Below are positions 1 to 10,102 of a DNA stretch of 64,000 bases, one piece after another (the stretch's first letter is position 1; each line of letters starts with the position of its first letter). Origin of the DNA: Alphaproteobacteria bacterium (lineage in GTDB: Bacteria > Pseudomonadota > Alphaproteobacteria > Micropepsales > Micropepsaceae); assembly GCA_024236055.1 (NCBI GenBank), contig JACKLF010000001.1, forward strand, positions 620,001 to 684,000, given 5' to 3'. A program made the translations under genes and the position numbers. The notes below the pieces were generated by a model. It was not told where the DNA came from. It ran no database searches and saw only the letters and a program-made list of their open reading frames with translations.

Positions 1-101
1 GCGCCGCATTCGCGCAGGATGTCGGCGAACACGCGGTAGCGGCCCTCGCGCTTCAGCGCGGCCAGGGCATCCTGAAAACTGGACCGGTAGGAAAACGACA
101 T
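1..101 (-). CDS. hemA: 5-aminolevulinate synthase, N-terminal fragment (runs off the window)
   Basis: Only the first 33 codons lie in the window. The start is MSFSYRSSFQ and residues 17-27 read LKREGRYRVFA. This matches the N-terminus of alphaproteobacterial ALA synthase, the PLP enzyme that condenses glycine and succinyl-CoA in the first step of the C4 haem pathway. The rest, including the PLP lysine, is outside. hemB lies 3 kb away on the other strand, so two haem genes are close but not co-transcribed. The family call rests on a short but characteristic segment. Confidence 0.75.
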   Translation of the reverse strand, partial: MSFSYRSSFQDALAALKREGRYRVFADILRECG

Positions 102-183
102 GGAAACTGCCTTTGGATCAGACCCGAGCCCCGATAAAACAGGATAGACCGAAAGAAGTGTTTGATTCCACGCAATTTGTCAC

Positions 184-978
184 ATGATGCCGCTGCACCT
201 TAGCCCGCCCCTGTGGGGCCTGGTCTTCGCGCTTTGCGCCGCGGTACTGCTGTGGCTGCTTTCGCTGCGCCTGCGTGATGTCTCCATTATCGATATTTTC
301 TGGGGCCCCGGCGTGGCCGGCGTGGTTGATATTGCCGCCTGGCTGGCCCCTGCCTCGGGCCCGCGCGCTTCGGCCGCCCTGTTCCTGGTGAACATCTGGG
401 CAATCCGGCTGGCTGCCCATATTTTCGCCCGCCATTCCAGCATCCAGGGCGGTGAAGACCATCGTTACGCCGCCATGCGCCGCCAGTTCGGCGCCCGCTG
501 GTGGTGGTGGAGCCTGGTGCAGGTGTTCCTGTTGCAAGCGATTCTCATCTGGTTCGTCCCTGCCCCGCTGGTTGCCGCCATGCTGGCCGGCGCACCGGAT
601 CTGGGCGTGCTGGATTATGCCGGCATCGCCCTGGCCGGGACCGGCCTGCTGTTCGAGGCGCTGGCCGATTTTCAATTGGCCCGGTTTCGCGCCGATCCGG
701 CCAACCGGGGCAAGGTGCTGGATCGCGGGCTTTGGGGCGTCTCGCGCCATCCCAACTATTTCGGCGAGGCGCTGATGTGGTGGGGCTTCTTCCTGATCGG
801 ATTTTCGGCCGCAGGCGCGTGGTGGCTGATCCTGTCACCGCTGCTGATGACCTTCCTGCTGCTGCAGGTTTCCGGCGTCACGCTGATGGAAGACACGATA
901 AGCGAACGGCGGCCCGATTATGCCGCCTACAAGCGGCAGGTCAGCAGCTTCGTGCCGTGGTTCCGGTCGAAATCCTGA
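184..978 (+). CDS. DUF1295 / steroid 5-alpha-reductase-like integral membrane protein
   Basis: A 264-residue, very hydrophobic protein with about six to seven predicted membrane helices. The C-terminal region has SRHPNYFGEALMWWG (about 196-210), the signature of DUF1295 and isoprenylcysteine methyltransferase/steroid reductase-like membrane enzymes. An early IDIFWGPG segment (about 37-44) is also typical. The physiological substrate is unknown in bacteria. Two ATG codons stand in tandem at 184 and 187 and the first is taken. It is divergent from hemA and converges on the small gene at 988-1350. Confidence 0.85.
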   Translation: MMPLHLSPPLWGLVFALCAAVLLWLLSLRLRDVSIIDIFWGPGVAGVVDIAAWLAPASGPRASAALFLVNIWAIRLAAHIFARHSSIQGGEDHRYAAMRRQFGARWWWWSLVQVFLLQAILIWFVPAPLVAAMLAGAPDLGVLDYAGIALAGTGLLFEALADFQLARFRADPANRGKVLDRGLWGVSRHPNYFGEALMWWGFFLIGFSAAGAWWLILSPLLMTFLLLQVSGVTLMEDTISERRPDYAAYKRQVSSFVPWFRSKS

Positions 979-987
979 TTGCGGCCC

Positions 988-1350
988 TCAGCCGGCCTTG
1001 TAGAAAGGCGCGATCTTCCAGAACTCTTCCGCGCCGACGCGCACGCGGGTTTCGCCGGCAGCCTGGGCCGCCTGGCACAGCCGGTGCAGCTTGACCGGCC
1101 CCCTTTCGGCCACCATCGCGGCCAGCCAGGCATCCTTGTCGCCATACTCGGCCTGCCAGATTCCGTGGCTCTGGGGATGACGTTCCCAATCCTGCTCGGC
1201 ATCGGCGCGCAGCGCATCAAAGACTGCCTCGCAGGCGGCGATCAGGTGCGCCACCGGCAGCTCTGCGCTGGCCGTGCTGATTTCCTCGCCGGGGCGGCGC
1301 ATCTGGCCGGAGACGGGAACGGCAAAGGGCGCGTTCATCGCGGCGGTCAC
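988..1350 (-). CDS. Small conserved-looking hypothetical protein (ldtR operon)
   Basis: A 120-residue soluble protein I do not recognise. It starts with GTG at 1350 behind an AGAGGATA ribosome site, 8 nt after the ldtR stop codon, so the two genes are probably co-transcribed. It is acidic to neutral and rich in Ala, Glu and Trp, with a C-terminal RVGAEEFWKIAPFYKAG. There is no signal peptide and no membrane segment. An ATG four codons in (1338) is an alternative start. Function unknown; the link to the regulator is by position only. Confidence 0.7.
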   Translation of the reverse strand: MTAAMNAPFAVPVSGQMRRPGEEISTASAELPVAHLIAACEAVFDALRADAEQDWERHPQSHGIWQAEYGDKDAWLAAMVAERGPVKLHRLCQAAQAAGETRVRVGAEEFWKIAPFYKAG

Positions 1351-1358
1351 TCTATCCT

Positions 1359-1868
1359 CTAGAGCCGGAAGCGGACCTGGTCGATCCAGAACCGCTCCAG
1401 GCGCTTGAGGCTGACATTCATGCCTTCCAGGTCGCTGCCGTCGACATTGCCCACCGCTTCCAGCGAGAGCAGATGGCGATCGAACAGTTCACCCAGCATG
1501 TCGCGCACCGCCTCGCCCTTGCGCGTCAGGCGCACCAGCACGGAGCGGCGGTCGGCCTCGGAGCGTTCGTGGTGGATATACCCACCCTCGACCAGCTTCT
1601 TGAGGTTGTAGGAGACGTTCGAGCCCAGATAGTGCCCGCGCGTGCGAAGCTCGCCCGCGGTCAGTTCCTGGTCGCCCACATTGAACAGAAGAAGCGCCTG
1701 GACCGAGTTGATCTCGCGCTCGTCGCGCCGATCCAGCTCATCCTTGATCACGTCGAGCAACTGACGATGCAGCCGCTCCACGAGATTGAGCGTCTCGAGA
1801 TAATGCTTGCGTACCGACGAGGCGCCACTGAGCGCCGCCGCGGCCTGCGGTTTGGCCAATGCTGTCAT
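1359..1868 (-). CDS. ldtR: MarR-family winged-helix regulator, LdtR type
   Basis: A 169-residue MarR-family protein that strongly resembles LdtR, the alphaproteobacterial regulator known from Liberibacter and Sinorhizobium to control an L,D-transpeptidase and osmotic tolerance. The wing/recognition part includes LRTRGHYLGSNVSYNLKKL and ERSEADRRSVLVRLT. I chose the ATG at 1868 (MTALAKPQ) because GGGGAAGAC sits just upstream; a longer frame to 1913 lacks a ribosome site. No L,D-transpeptidase gene is in view, so the target would be elsewhere. The small gene at 988-1350 follows in the same operon. Confidence 0.85.
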   Translation of the reverse strand: MTALAKPQAAAALSGASSVRKHYLETLNLVERLHRQLLDVIKDELDRRDEREINSVQALLLFNVGDQELTAGELRTRGHYLGSNVSYNLKKLVEGGYIHHERSEADRRSVLVRLTRKGEAVRDMLGELFDRHLLSLEAVGNVDGSDLEGMNVSLKRLERFWIDQVRFRL

Positions 1869-2024
1869 TTGTCTTCCCCGCTTTTTGCGGAGCCCACCTA
1901 TTGTTACCGCCACAGTAGGGGGGATGTCTTAAAGGCGCGTAAAATCCGCGTTGGTTGGCGCCTTCATGCAAGCCCGCATGGCGACATTCGCCAACGCGGA
2001 TAACACGCGGTAAACGAGGCCGTT

Positions 2025-3059
2025 TCAATCGGCGAACAAGTCGCGCGCCAGCGGCGCGAATGCCGCTTCGATGTCCTGTTCCGGCACAGCGGCCAGCGCG
2101 GCGGGCCGCCAGTGCGGATTGCGGTCCTTGTCCACCAAGGCCGCGCGCACGCCTTCAACAAAATCGTGACGCGTGATGACGCGCAGCGCCAGGCGGTATT
2201 CCATGGTCAGACATTCGCGCAGGCTCATGCCCGGCGCGGCCTGCAACTGGCGAAACACCAGCTTGAGCGAGCTTGGCGAACGCGCACGCAGCAGCGCGGC
2301 GGTATCCAGCGCAAATTCGCTGCCGTCGCGGTCAAGCCGTTCCAGGATCGCCTCCACCGATGGCGCGGCGAAGACCGTGTCGATGCGGCGGCGGTGCCCG
2401 GCCAGCGCCTGTGGCGGTGGTTTGCCCGCAAATGCCCGTGCGGCCGCTTCCGGTTCCTCTCCCGCCGCCAGCCGTTCCAGCAGCGCGGGAAAATCCGTGC
2501 GCGAAACAATCATGTCGACCAGACCGGCGGCCATCGCATCACCCGCCCCGATCCGCGTACCGGTCAGGCCCAGGTAAAGGCCCAGGCGGCCGGGACAGCG
2601 CGCCAGGAAATGGCTGGAACCGATGTCGGGAACAAAGCCGATGGCGGTTTCCGGCATGGCGAAGGACATGCCCGGATCGGCCAGCCTGAGGCGCCCATGC
2701 ACCGATACGCCCGCGCCCCCGCCCAGCACGAAACCGTGCATGAGCGCGATGTAAGGTTTAAGGATAAGCCCGATCGGGGCGTTGAGCCGGTATTCCTGGG
2801 CCAGGAAGCGGGCCCGGCATCGTCGCAGCCAGCACGGACTGCTGCACCAGGCGAATGTCGCCGCCGGCGCACCAAAGGCCCGATCGCCCGCGCCCTGCAC
2901 CGCAACGGCGCGGATTTGCGGAATCGGCGGCCCATTCGGCCAGATGCGCGGCCATACCCGCCACCATGTCCGGGGTCAGGGCATTGAGGCGCCTCGGGCG
3001 GTTCAGGTCAAGTCCCAGCGCGCCCACTTTTCGGCCAGAATGTGGCAATGCTGCTGCAT
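2025..3059 (-). CDS. 3-hydroxyisobutyryl-CoA hydrolase / enoyl-CoA hydratase-like protein, frame disrupted
   Basis: Crotonase-fold protein of the 3-hydroxyisobutyryl-CoA hydrolase type (valine degradation), about 345 codons in total. The C-terminal two thirds are one clean frame (2025 to about 2815) with YRLNAPIGLILKPYIALMHG, FVLGGGAGVSVHGRLRLA and MPETAIGFVPD. The N-terminal third switches frame at least four times: LNRPRRLNALTPDMV is in one frame, IRAVAVQGAGDRAF in another, CAGGDIRLVQQ back in the first. Together the pieces spell a normal crotonase start, so a few small indels near 2,800-3,030 explain the damage. The likely start is the ATG at 3059 (MQQHCHILAEK). Either a consensus error or a decaying gene. 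Confidence 0.75.
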
Positions 3060-3117
3060 TGCGTCTACTTGCGTGGGCGCGGCCGAATTGGCAAGAGAGC
3101 CCCGCAAAAGGAACGCA

Positions 3118-4105
<988 letters not shown>

Positions 4106-4117
4106 TCCGTATACCGC

Positions 4118-5419
4118 ATGTCCGACACGCCCTTCATCAAGCAACGCCATCGCAAGATCCTGTTCTCCGGCCGGCGGTGGCGCATGCGCCTGGTGTTCTG
4201 GGGCGGGGCGATCGGCGTGGGCGTGATCAGCGTGGCCTTCGCGGCGGCGGCGACCCAGGCGACCGAGCTTTTCCACACGCTGGTTTTCAATCCCTGGATC
4301 GCGCTGGTGCTGACGCCGCTGGGCTTTACCTTCTCGGCCTGGGTGGCGGCGCGCTATTTCCCCGGCAGCCAGGGGTCGGGCATTCCCCAGGCCATCGCCG
4401 CGCGCCACATCCGCGACACCGACATGCGCTCGCGCATCCTTTCGCTGCGCCTGACCTTCGGCAAGATCATGCTGACCCTGTTCGGCCTGGCCTGCGGCGC
4501 CTCCATCGGCCGCGAAGGCCCCACCGTGCAGGTCGGCGCGGCGATCATGCTCTATTCTGCCAAGGTGGGCCGCATGATCAGCCAGCGCGGGCTGATCCTG
4601 GCCGGATCGGCAGCCGGCGTCGCGGCGGCCTTCAACACACCGTTGGCCGGGATCGTGTTCGCGATCGAGGAAATGAGCCGCGCCTTCGAGCTTCGCACCA
4701 GCGGCCTGGTGCTGATCGCGGTGATCCTGGCGGGCATGGCCTCGCTGGGACTGGTCGGCAACTATTCCTATTTCGGCAGCAACGCCTCGATGCTGACCGT
4801 CACCATCGACTGGGTCGCGCTGCCGATCTGCGGTGTGCTGGGCGGCATTCTGGGCGCGCTGTTCGCACGCACCGTTTTGCAGATCAACGCCATGACCGGG
4901 CGTTACATTGCCAGGAGCCCCACCCGCAACGTGATGCTGGTGGCCTTCATCGGCGGGCTGATCGTGGCGCTGTGCGGCCTGATCAGCGGCGGCGCGACCT
5001 ACGGCACCGGCTATGAGGCGGCGCGCCAGGCGGTGGAAGGCAGCGGCATGTCGATGCTGTTCGCGCCGCTGAAGTTCATCGCCACGGTTGCCTCGACCTG
5101 TTCGGGCATTCCCGGCGGCTTCTTCGCTCCCACCCTGTCCATCGGCGCGGGCCTTGGCGAGGCCATTGCCGCGCTGCTGCACGTCCATGCCCCGGGCGCC
5201 ATCGTGCTTCTGGGCATGACGGCCTATTTCGCGGGCGTGGTGCAGGCGCCCATCACCTCGGCCGTCATTCTGGGCGAGATGACCAACGCCAGCTCGATGC
5301 GCCTGCCGCTGCTTCTGGCGGCGCTGATCGGCTATGGCGTCTCACGGGTGATCCAGCCGGAATCGCTCTACCACGCGATGGCGCGGCAGTTCCTGGTCGG
5401 TCTCAAGAAACAGGACTGA
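4118..5419 (+). CDS. ClC-family chloride/proton antiporter or chloride channel
   Basis: A 433-residue ClC protein with all three anion-pathway signatures: GSGIP (86-90), GREGP (131-135, with the external gating Glu133) and GIPGGFFAPT (330-339). The pore Tyr is present in ESLYHAMARQ (Tyr418). The internal proton glutamate pair (FAIEEM, 184-185) is kept, which by family knowledge points to H+/Cl- exchange rather than a pure channel. No CBS domains follow. It starts 12 nt after hemB on the same strand and may be read through from it. It converges with the tetR-like gene. Confidence 0.92.
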   Translation: MSDTPFIKQRHRKILFSGRRWRMRLVFWGGAIGVGVISVAFAAAATQATELFHTLVFNPWIALVLTPLGFTFSAWVAARYFPGSQGSGIPQAIAARHIRDTDMRSRILSLRLTFGKIMLTLFGLACGASIGREGPTVQVGAAIMLYSAKVGRMISQRGLILAGSAAGVAAAFNTPLAGIVFAIEEMSRAFELRTSGLVLIAVILAGMASLGLVGNYSYFGSNASMLTVTIDWVALPICGVLGGILGALFARTVLQINAMTGRYIARSPTRNVMLVAFIGGLIVALCGLISGGATYGTGYEAARQAVEGSGMSMLFAPLKFIATVASTCSGIPGGFFAPTLSIGAGLGEAIAALLHVHAPGAIVLLGMTAYFAGVVQAPITSAVILGEMTNASSMRLPLLLAALIGYGVSRVIQPESLYHAMARQFLVGLKKQD

Positions 5420-5429
5420 AAATCTGGGC

Positions 5430-6056
5430 TCAGTCGCGCGCGGTCGAGAACAGGCTGCGCAGCACGATCTCGGCGCGCGCCGGCAGCACATGCAGGCCCG
5501 AGCGGCGCTGGCCCAGGTCGATGACATTTTCCAGCACCAGCATGGCCAGGCCATGCACCGACGACCACACCGCCATGCCCAGCGCCGGATCGGACAGCGC
5601 ATTGCCGATCTCGGTGCCGATTGCGTCGGCCTTCAGCCCCAGCGTCGGGAACTGGTCGCGGTTGGGAAGCTGGCCGCCGAACATCAGCCGCGCCAGCGCG
5701 GGCCGGGCGGCGACGAAACGCATATAGGCTGCGCCGATATGGGGAATGCGCTCCTGGTCCGAGCCATGAAGCTTGGCCGCCTCGACGATCGCCTCGCGCA
5801 ACTCGTCGAACCCCTCGATCGCCAGCTCGACCAGCAGGGCCTCGTGATTGGGAAAATGGCGATAGGGCGCCGCGTGGCTGACCCCGGCGCGGCGTGCCAC
5901 CGCGCGCAGGGTCAGCGCCGCAAGCGATTCTTCCTCAAGGATGGCGCGCGCGGCATCCAGCAATCCGTTGCGCAAGTCGCCATGATGATAACCGCGTGCC
6001 GCCTTTTCGGGCGCCGCCATCGTGGCCGCAACCATGCTCTGATCCCGTTCGTCCAT
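5430..6056 (-). CDS. TetR-family transcriptional regulator (WHG-type C-terminal domain)
   Basis: About 208 residues. The DNA-binding part reads RGYHHGDLRNGLLDAAR, then TLRAVARRAGVSHAAPYRHF, the classic TetR helix-turn-helix of the group whose C-terminal ligand domain is called WHG. I chose the ATG at 6056, 7 nt after the stop of the dehydrogenase gene; a longer TTG frame to 6104 would overlap that gene. It is the last gene of an apparent five-gene operon led by a MarR-regulated EmrAB pump, so the operon carries regulators of two families at its two ends. Its ligand is unknown. Confidence 0.85.
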   Translation of the reverse strand: MDERDQSMVAATMAAPEKAARGYHHGDLRNGLLDAARAILEEESLAALTLRAVARRAGVSHAAPYRHFPNHEALLVELAIEGFDELREAIVEAAKLHGSDQERIPHIGAAYMRFVAARPALARLMFGGQLPNRDQFPTLGLKADAIGTEIGNALSDPALGMAVWSSVHGLAMLVLENVIDLGQRRSGLHVLPARAEIVLRSLFSTARD

Positions 6057-6063
6057 GCTGATG

Positions 6064-6948
6064 CTATCCCTTGTTGCCTTTGCGCGCGGCTTCCTGGCGG
6101 ACAAACAGGCTGGAGGTGTCCCAGCGCTTGCCGCCCAGATTTTCCACTTCCGCGTAGAACTGATCGACCATCGCGGTCATGGGCAGGCTGACTTCCTGCT
6201 TGCGCGCCTCTTCCATCGCGATGCCCAGATCCTTGCGCATCCATTCCACCGCGAAACCGTGATTGTATTCGCCCGCATCCATCGTCTTGTAGCGGTTCTC
6301 CATCTGCCAGCTTCCCGCCGCACCCTGGGAGATCACTTCCTCGACCTCCTTGATGTCGAGGCCGGCGGCGCGCGCCAGGCTGAAGCCTTCGGCAAGACCC
6401 TGGACGATACCGGCGATGCAGATCTGGTTGACCATCTTGGTCAACTGGCCCGAACCGGGCGGGCCCAGCCGCTTGGCCAGCTTGGCATAGACGGCCATCA
6501 CCGGCTCGGCGCGGGCATAATCGGCTTCGGAGCCGCCGCACATGATGCCCAGCTTGCCGTTCACCGCACCGGCCTGGCCGCCCGACACGGGCGCATCGAC
6601 GAAACCGAAGCCGCGTTTGCCGGCTTCCGCCGCCAGTTCGCGCGCGATGCCGGCCGATGCGGTGGTGTGATCGACGAACAGCGATCCCTTGTCCATCGTG
6701 CTGAAGGCGCCGTCCGTGCCCAGCGTGACTTCGCGCAGGTCGCTGTCGCGGCCCACGCAGCAGAAGACGATCTCCTGCCCCTTGGCGGCCTCGGCCGGCG
6801 TGGGCGCGGTCTTGCCGCCATATTCCTTTTGCCAGGCCTGCGCCTTGGCGCCGTTGCGATTGTAGACGGTGACGTCGTGGCCGGCCTTCTGCAGGTGCCC
6901 CGCCATCGGATAGCCCATCACGCCCAGACCGATAAATGCGGTTTTCAT
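6064..6948 (-). CDS. 3-hydroxyisobutyrate / tartronate-semialdehyde reductase-family dehydrogenase
   Basis: A 294-residue beta-hydroxyacid dehydrogenase. The Rossmann motif GLGVMG is at 7-12, the substrate-binding DAPVSGGQAGA at about 118-128 and the catalytic lysine in GSGQLTKMVNQ (Lys171). The exact substrate (3-hydroxyisobutyrate, tartronate semialdehyde or related) cannot be told from motifs. Its ATG overlaps the stop codon of emrB (TAATG), so it is translationally coupled to the pump. A valine-pathway role would fit the hydrolase at 2-3 kb, but that link is speculative. Confidence 0.88.
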   Translation of the reverse strand: MKTAFIGLGVMGYPMAGHLQKAGHDVTVYNRNGAKAQAWQKEYGGKTAPTPAEAAKGQEIVFCCVGRDSDLREVTLGTDGAFSTMDKGSLFVDHTTASAGIARELAAEAGKRGFGFVDAPVSGGQAGAVNGKLGIMCGGSEADYARAEPVMAVYAKLAKRLGPPGSGQLTKMVNQICIAGIVQGLAEGFSLARAAGLDIKEVEEVISQGAAGSWQMENRYKTMDAGEYNHGFAVEWMRKDLGIAMEEARKQEVSLPMTAMVDQFYAEVENLGGKRWDTSSLFVRQEAARKGNKG

Positions 6949-8501
6949 TATTCTACCACTTCCATTTTAGGAGTTGCTCCACCCGCAAATTCGGGCCTCT
7001 TCATCAGCCATATCACGGCGAAGACCGGAAGGCTGACCACGAACATGAAGAGGAAGTCGTTGGCGTAGGCCTGAACTTGCGCGCGGTATTCTAGGAGAGA
7101 ATTCAGATTTGCCAACCCAAAAGGAATCTGCGGATTCATCATCATGGAGGGGCCGTTCACCCCCAGCGCCCGGTTGAAAGGCGTGGCATAGGCGGTCAGG
7201 TGCGCGTGAATGGTCTGGACGCTGCTGGCCAGGATGGTGCTGGTCAGTGACACCCCGATGGCGCTGCCGATATTGCGCGTCAGGTTGGTCAGGCCGGCCC
7301 CATCGGTGCGCAGTTTTGCCGGAAGTGTCGCAAAAGCCACGAGGTTCATGGGGACAAAGACCGAGCCCATGCCCACGCCCTGCATGAAGGTCACCGTGAA
7401 CAAGGTTCCAGTGCTGACGGCGGGGGTCCATCCGGTCATGTGCCACAGCGACCACAGCATCAGGGTGGCGCCGGCCGTCATGATCAGGCGCGGATCCATT
7501 TTCATGGTCAGGCGCCCCACGAAAACCATGGCCAGCATCACGCCCAGGCCGCGCGGCACCATCAGGAACCCGGTCTGGGTGACGGACCGGCCGGACAGGT
7601 TCTGCAGATAGGGCGGCAGCAGCGCCGAGGAGGCCAGCAGCACCATGCCCATCACGAACATCAGCACCACCCCGCCGGTGAAATTGCGGTCCTTGAAAAT
7701 CTCGCGCGGGATGAAGGGTTTTTCCGCCGTCAGCATGTGGACCAGGAACAGGTAGACGGCGATGCCCGCGACAATCGCCTCGACCACGATCTCGCCGGAG
7801 GAAAACCAGCCCTTGCTGGTGCCCCGGTCCAGCACAAGCTGCAGCGCGCCCAGCCCCACCGACAGCGCGCCAAAGCCGAACCAGTCGAAGCGCAGGGTGG
7901 AATCGCGGTCGGTGTCCTTGAAGAATATCCACAGCGCGACGCAGGAGGCGATACCGACCGGCACGTTGATATAGAAGACCCAGCGCCAGCTATAAGCGTC
8001 CGTCAGCATGCCGCCCAGCGTCGGGCCCAAAATGGGGCCCAGCATCACGCCCATGCCCCAGATCGCCATCACGCTGCCGCGCTTGGCGGGGGGATACATG
8101 TCCAGCATGACCGCCTGGGACAAGGGACCAAGGGCGGCGCCGAACACGCCCTGGATCAGGCGGAACAGCACCATCTGTTCCAGCGACATGGCCGCACCGC
8201 ACGCCATCGAGGCCAGGGTGAAGCCGGCGATGCAGGTGATGAGAAAATGCCGCTTGCCGAAGCGCGCCGCCATCCAGCCCACCGGCGCGGTCATGATCGC
8301 CGCGGCGATGATGTAGCTGGTCAGCACCCAGGTGATCTGGTCGCGGCTGGCCGACAGGCTGCCTTCCATATAGGGCAGCGCCACATTGACGATGGTCGTG
8401 TCCAGCGCCTGCATCAACACGCCCGCCATCGAGCCCAGCAGGACCGCCCATTCGGCGATCTTGCTGTCATACTGATGGGCGGCGTGAGGCTGGTGATCCA
8501 T
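6948..8501 (-). CDS. emrB: DHA2-family multidrug efflux MFS transporter (EmrB/QacA type)
   Basis: A 517-residue drug:H+ antiporter with about 14 membrane helices. Visible family motifs are LDTTIVNVALP (33-43), motif A GWMAARFGKRH (75-85) and the antiporter motif C around GMGVMLGPILGPTLGG (149-164). It would form a tripartite pump with the adjacent EmrA and an outer-membrane channel that is not in the window. It begins 7 nt after emrA and is coupled at its end to the dehydrogenase gene. The drug spectrum cannot be read from sequence. Confidence 0.93.
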   Translation of the reverse strand: MDHQPHAAHQYDSKIAEWAVLLGSMAGVLMQALDTTIVNVALPYMEGSLSASRDQITWVLTSYIIAAAIMTAPVGWMAARFGKRHFLITCIAGFTLASMACGAAMSLEQMVLFRLIQGVFGAALGPLSQAVMLDMYPPAKRGSVMAIWGMGVMLGPILGPTLGGMLTDAYSWRWVFYINVPVGIASCVALWIFFKDTDRDSTLRFDWFGFGALSVGLGALQLVLDRGTSKGWFSSGEIVVEAIVAGIAVYLFLVHMLTAEKPFIPREIFKDRNFTGGVVLMFVMGMVLLASSALLPPYLQNLSGRSVTQTGFLMVPRGLGVMLAMVFVGRLTMKMDPRLIMTAGATLMLWSLWHMTGWTPAVSTGTLFTVTFMQGVGMGSVFVPMNLVAFATLPAKLRTDGAGLTNLTRNIGSAIGVSLTSTILASSVQTIHAHLTAYATPFNRALGVNGPSMMMNPQIPFGLANLNSLLEYRAQVQAYANDFLFMFVVSLPVFAVIWLMKRPEFAGGATPKMEVVE

Positions 8502-8508
8502 CGGGATC

Positions 8509-9618
8509 CTACAGGCCGTTCAGCAGGCGGAACCAGCGGCGGTGCGCGGTGTCGATCGAAACCACCGCGCTCATGCCCACGCGCAGCGGCCGGTCGCAAT
8601 GGCTCTTGTCGATGTCGATGCGCACGGGAATGCGCTGAACCACCTTGACCCAGTTGCCACTGCCATTCTCGGCCGGCAGGGCCGAAAAGGAGCTGTCGCT
8701 GCCGGCGCTGATGCTGTCGATATGGCCTTCCCAGCTGCAATCCGGATAGGTGTCGATGGTGAAGGTGGCGGGCGCGCCCGGATGGATATGGGTCAGTTCG
8801 GTTTCCTTCAGATCGGTCTCGATCCAGGTCTTGTCGCCGATCAGCCCCACCGCGCTGGTGGTGGTGAAGGCCGACAGGGCCGAAATCACCAGCGTGCCGG
8901 GCTGCAGGGAATCCACTTCGCTGACGATGCCGTCGAAGGGCGCGCGCACCGTGGCATGGTCAAGCTGACGCTGGGCCTCGTCGACCTGGGCCTTGGCCTT
9001 CATGTAGGCCGGTGACTGGTTGGCCGGCAGGTTGGGGTTGCCGTTCAGCTTGGCCAGTTCCGTCGCCGCGGTCTGGCGCAGCGAGGCCATGGTCGCCTTG
9101 GCGCTGAGCAGCGCGGCGCGGGCATCGTCGACCTGGATGGCGGCAATGGCATTCTGCTTGGCCAGCGCTTCGTAACGCTCATACGTCGCCTGGTTGACGT
9201 TCACGCGCGCCTGCTGGGCGCTGACCTGGGCCAGGGCGGCGCGATACTGGGCCCGCGTCGATTCCACATCCTGTTCGGCGCTGGCCAGGGCGGCCTGCGC
9301 GTTTTCCAGCGCGATGCGGAAGGGCTTGGGGTCCAGGGTGAACAGGACATCGCCCGCCTTCACATGCTGGCCCTCGCGCACTTTCACCGTCTCGACCAGC
9401 CCGGACACGTCGGTGGAGACCATCAGCTTGTTGGCGTGGACGTAGGAATCGTCCGAAACGACATAGCGCCCGCCCATCAGGTAAAACACCGCCGCCGCCG
9501 CCAGGAACACGGCGACGCCGCCGACCATCAGGATGCGGCGCAGGCGGGCGCGGTCGAAGCCGGCGGACGGGGCGCGGCCCCCCGGAATCGCGGCAGCGGA
9601 ATCGTTGGCGGCTGACAT
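8509..9618 (-). CDS. emrA: HlyD/EmrA-family membrane fusion protein of an efflux pump
   Basis: A 369-residue periplasmic adaptor. One membrane anchor lies near residues 28-48 (RILMVGGVAVFLAAAAVFYLMG). A biotinyl-lipoyl-like half follows (GQHVKAGDVLFTLDPKPF), then a long Ala/Gln-rich coiled coil (about 85-190) and the second lipoyl half (VRAPFDGIVSEVDSLQPGTLV). The C-terminal barrel is present. It sits 2 nt after the MarR regulator and 7 nt before emrB, the usual order of an emrRAB operon. Confidence 0.92.
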   Translation of the reverse strand: MSAANDSAAAIPGGRAPSAGFDRARLRRILMVGGVAVFLAAAAVFYLMGGRYVVSDDSYVHANKLMVSTDVSGLVETVKVREGQHVKAGDVLFTLDPKPFRIALENAQAALASAEQDVESTRAQYRAALAQVSAQQARVNVNQATYERYEALAKQNAIAAIQVDDARAALLSAKATMASLRQTAATELAKLNGNPNLPANQSPAYMKAKAQVDEAQRQLDHATVRAPFDGIVSEVDSLQPGTLVISALSAFTTTSAVGLIGDKTWIETDLKETELTHIHPGAPATFTIDTYPDCSWEGHIDSISAGSDSSFSALPAENGSGNWVKVVQRIPVRIDIDKSHCDRPLRVGMSAVVSIDTAHRRWFRLLNGL

Positions 9619-9620
9619 GG

Positions 9621-10085
9621 CTATTCTCCCGCCGCGGCCTGTTTGCCGGGCTCGGTGGTAAGCTTTTCCTTCATGGACAGAAGGGTCTGGACGACAGTCT
9701 CGATGGCCTTTTCGTCCAGGCCCTCGGTCAGGTCGGCGAAAAGGTCGTTCTTGTAGCGGCGAATCTCATTCAGGATCGGCTCAGAAGCCTCCAGCAGGTG
9801 CAGGCGGCGAATGCGCCGGTCCGCCGGGTCCATGCGCCGCTCCAGCAGCCCGCGGGCTTCCAGGCGGTCGACAAGGCGTCCCACCGTGATCGGCTCCACC
9901 TCGCACAGGCTGGCCATTTCGTTCTGGGTCATGCCGGGCTGATAGGACAGCCGCGCCAGGATCACCCACTGGGCCCGGGTCATGCCATAGGCGCGCGCGC
10001 GCTGGTCGAAGCGGGTGCGCATCATGCGCGCCACGTCGTGCATCAGCACCAGCATGTCGCGGTCGAGATTGTTCGCGGATTTCAT
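9621..10085 (-). CDS. MarR/EmrR-family repressor of the efflux operon
   Basis: About 154 residues of MarR fold: RAQWVILARLSYQPGMTQNEMASLCEVEPITVGRLVDRLEARGLLERR is followed by a DPADRRIRRLHL wing. First gene of the emrAB operon, so it very likely represses it and itself. The open frame extends to a TTG at 10121, but that part contains the palindrome and a TATAAT box, so translation should begin at the ATG at 10085 (MKSANN) or 10097 (MFSAMK). Neither has a clear ribosome site. The inducing ligand is unknown. Confidence 0.88.
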   Translation of the reverse strand: MKSANNLDRDMLVLMHDVARMMRTRFDQRARAYGMTRAQWVILARLSYQPGMTQNEMASLCEVEPITVGRLVDRLEARGLLERRMDPADRRIRRLHLLEASEPILNEIRRYKNDLFADLTEGLDEKAIETVVQTLLSMKEKLTTEPGKQAAAGE

Positions 10086-10102
10086 GGCCGAGAACATAAG
10101 CA

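Noticed and set aside
1869..1913. Longer start of LdtR at 1913
   Set aside because: The ATG at 1868 has a GGGGAAGAC ribosome site and matches the family's N-terminus.
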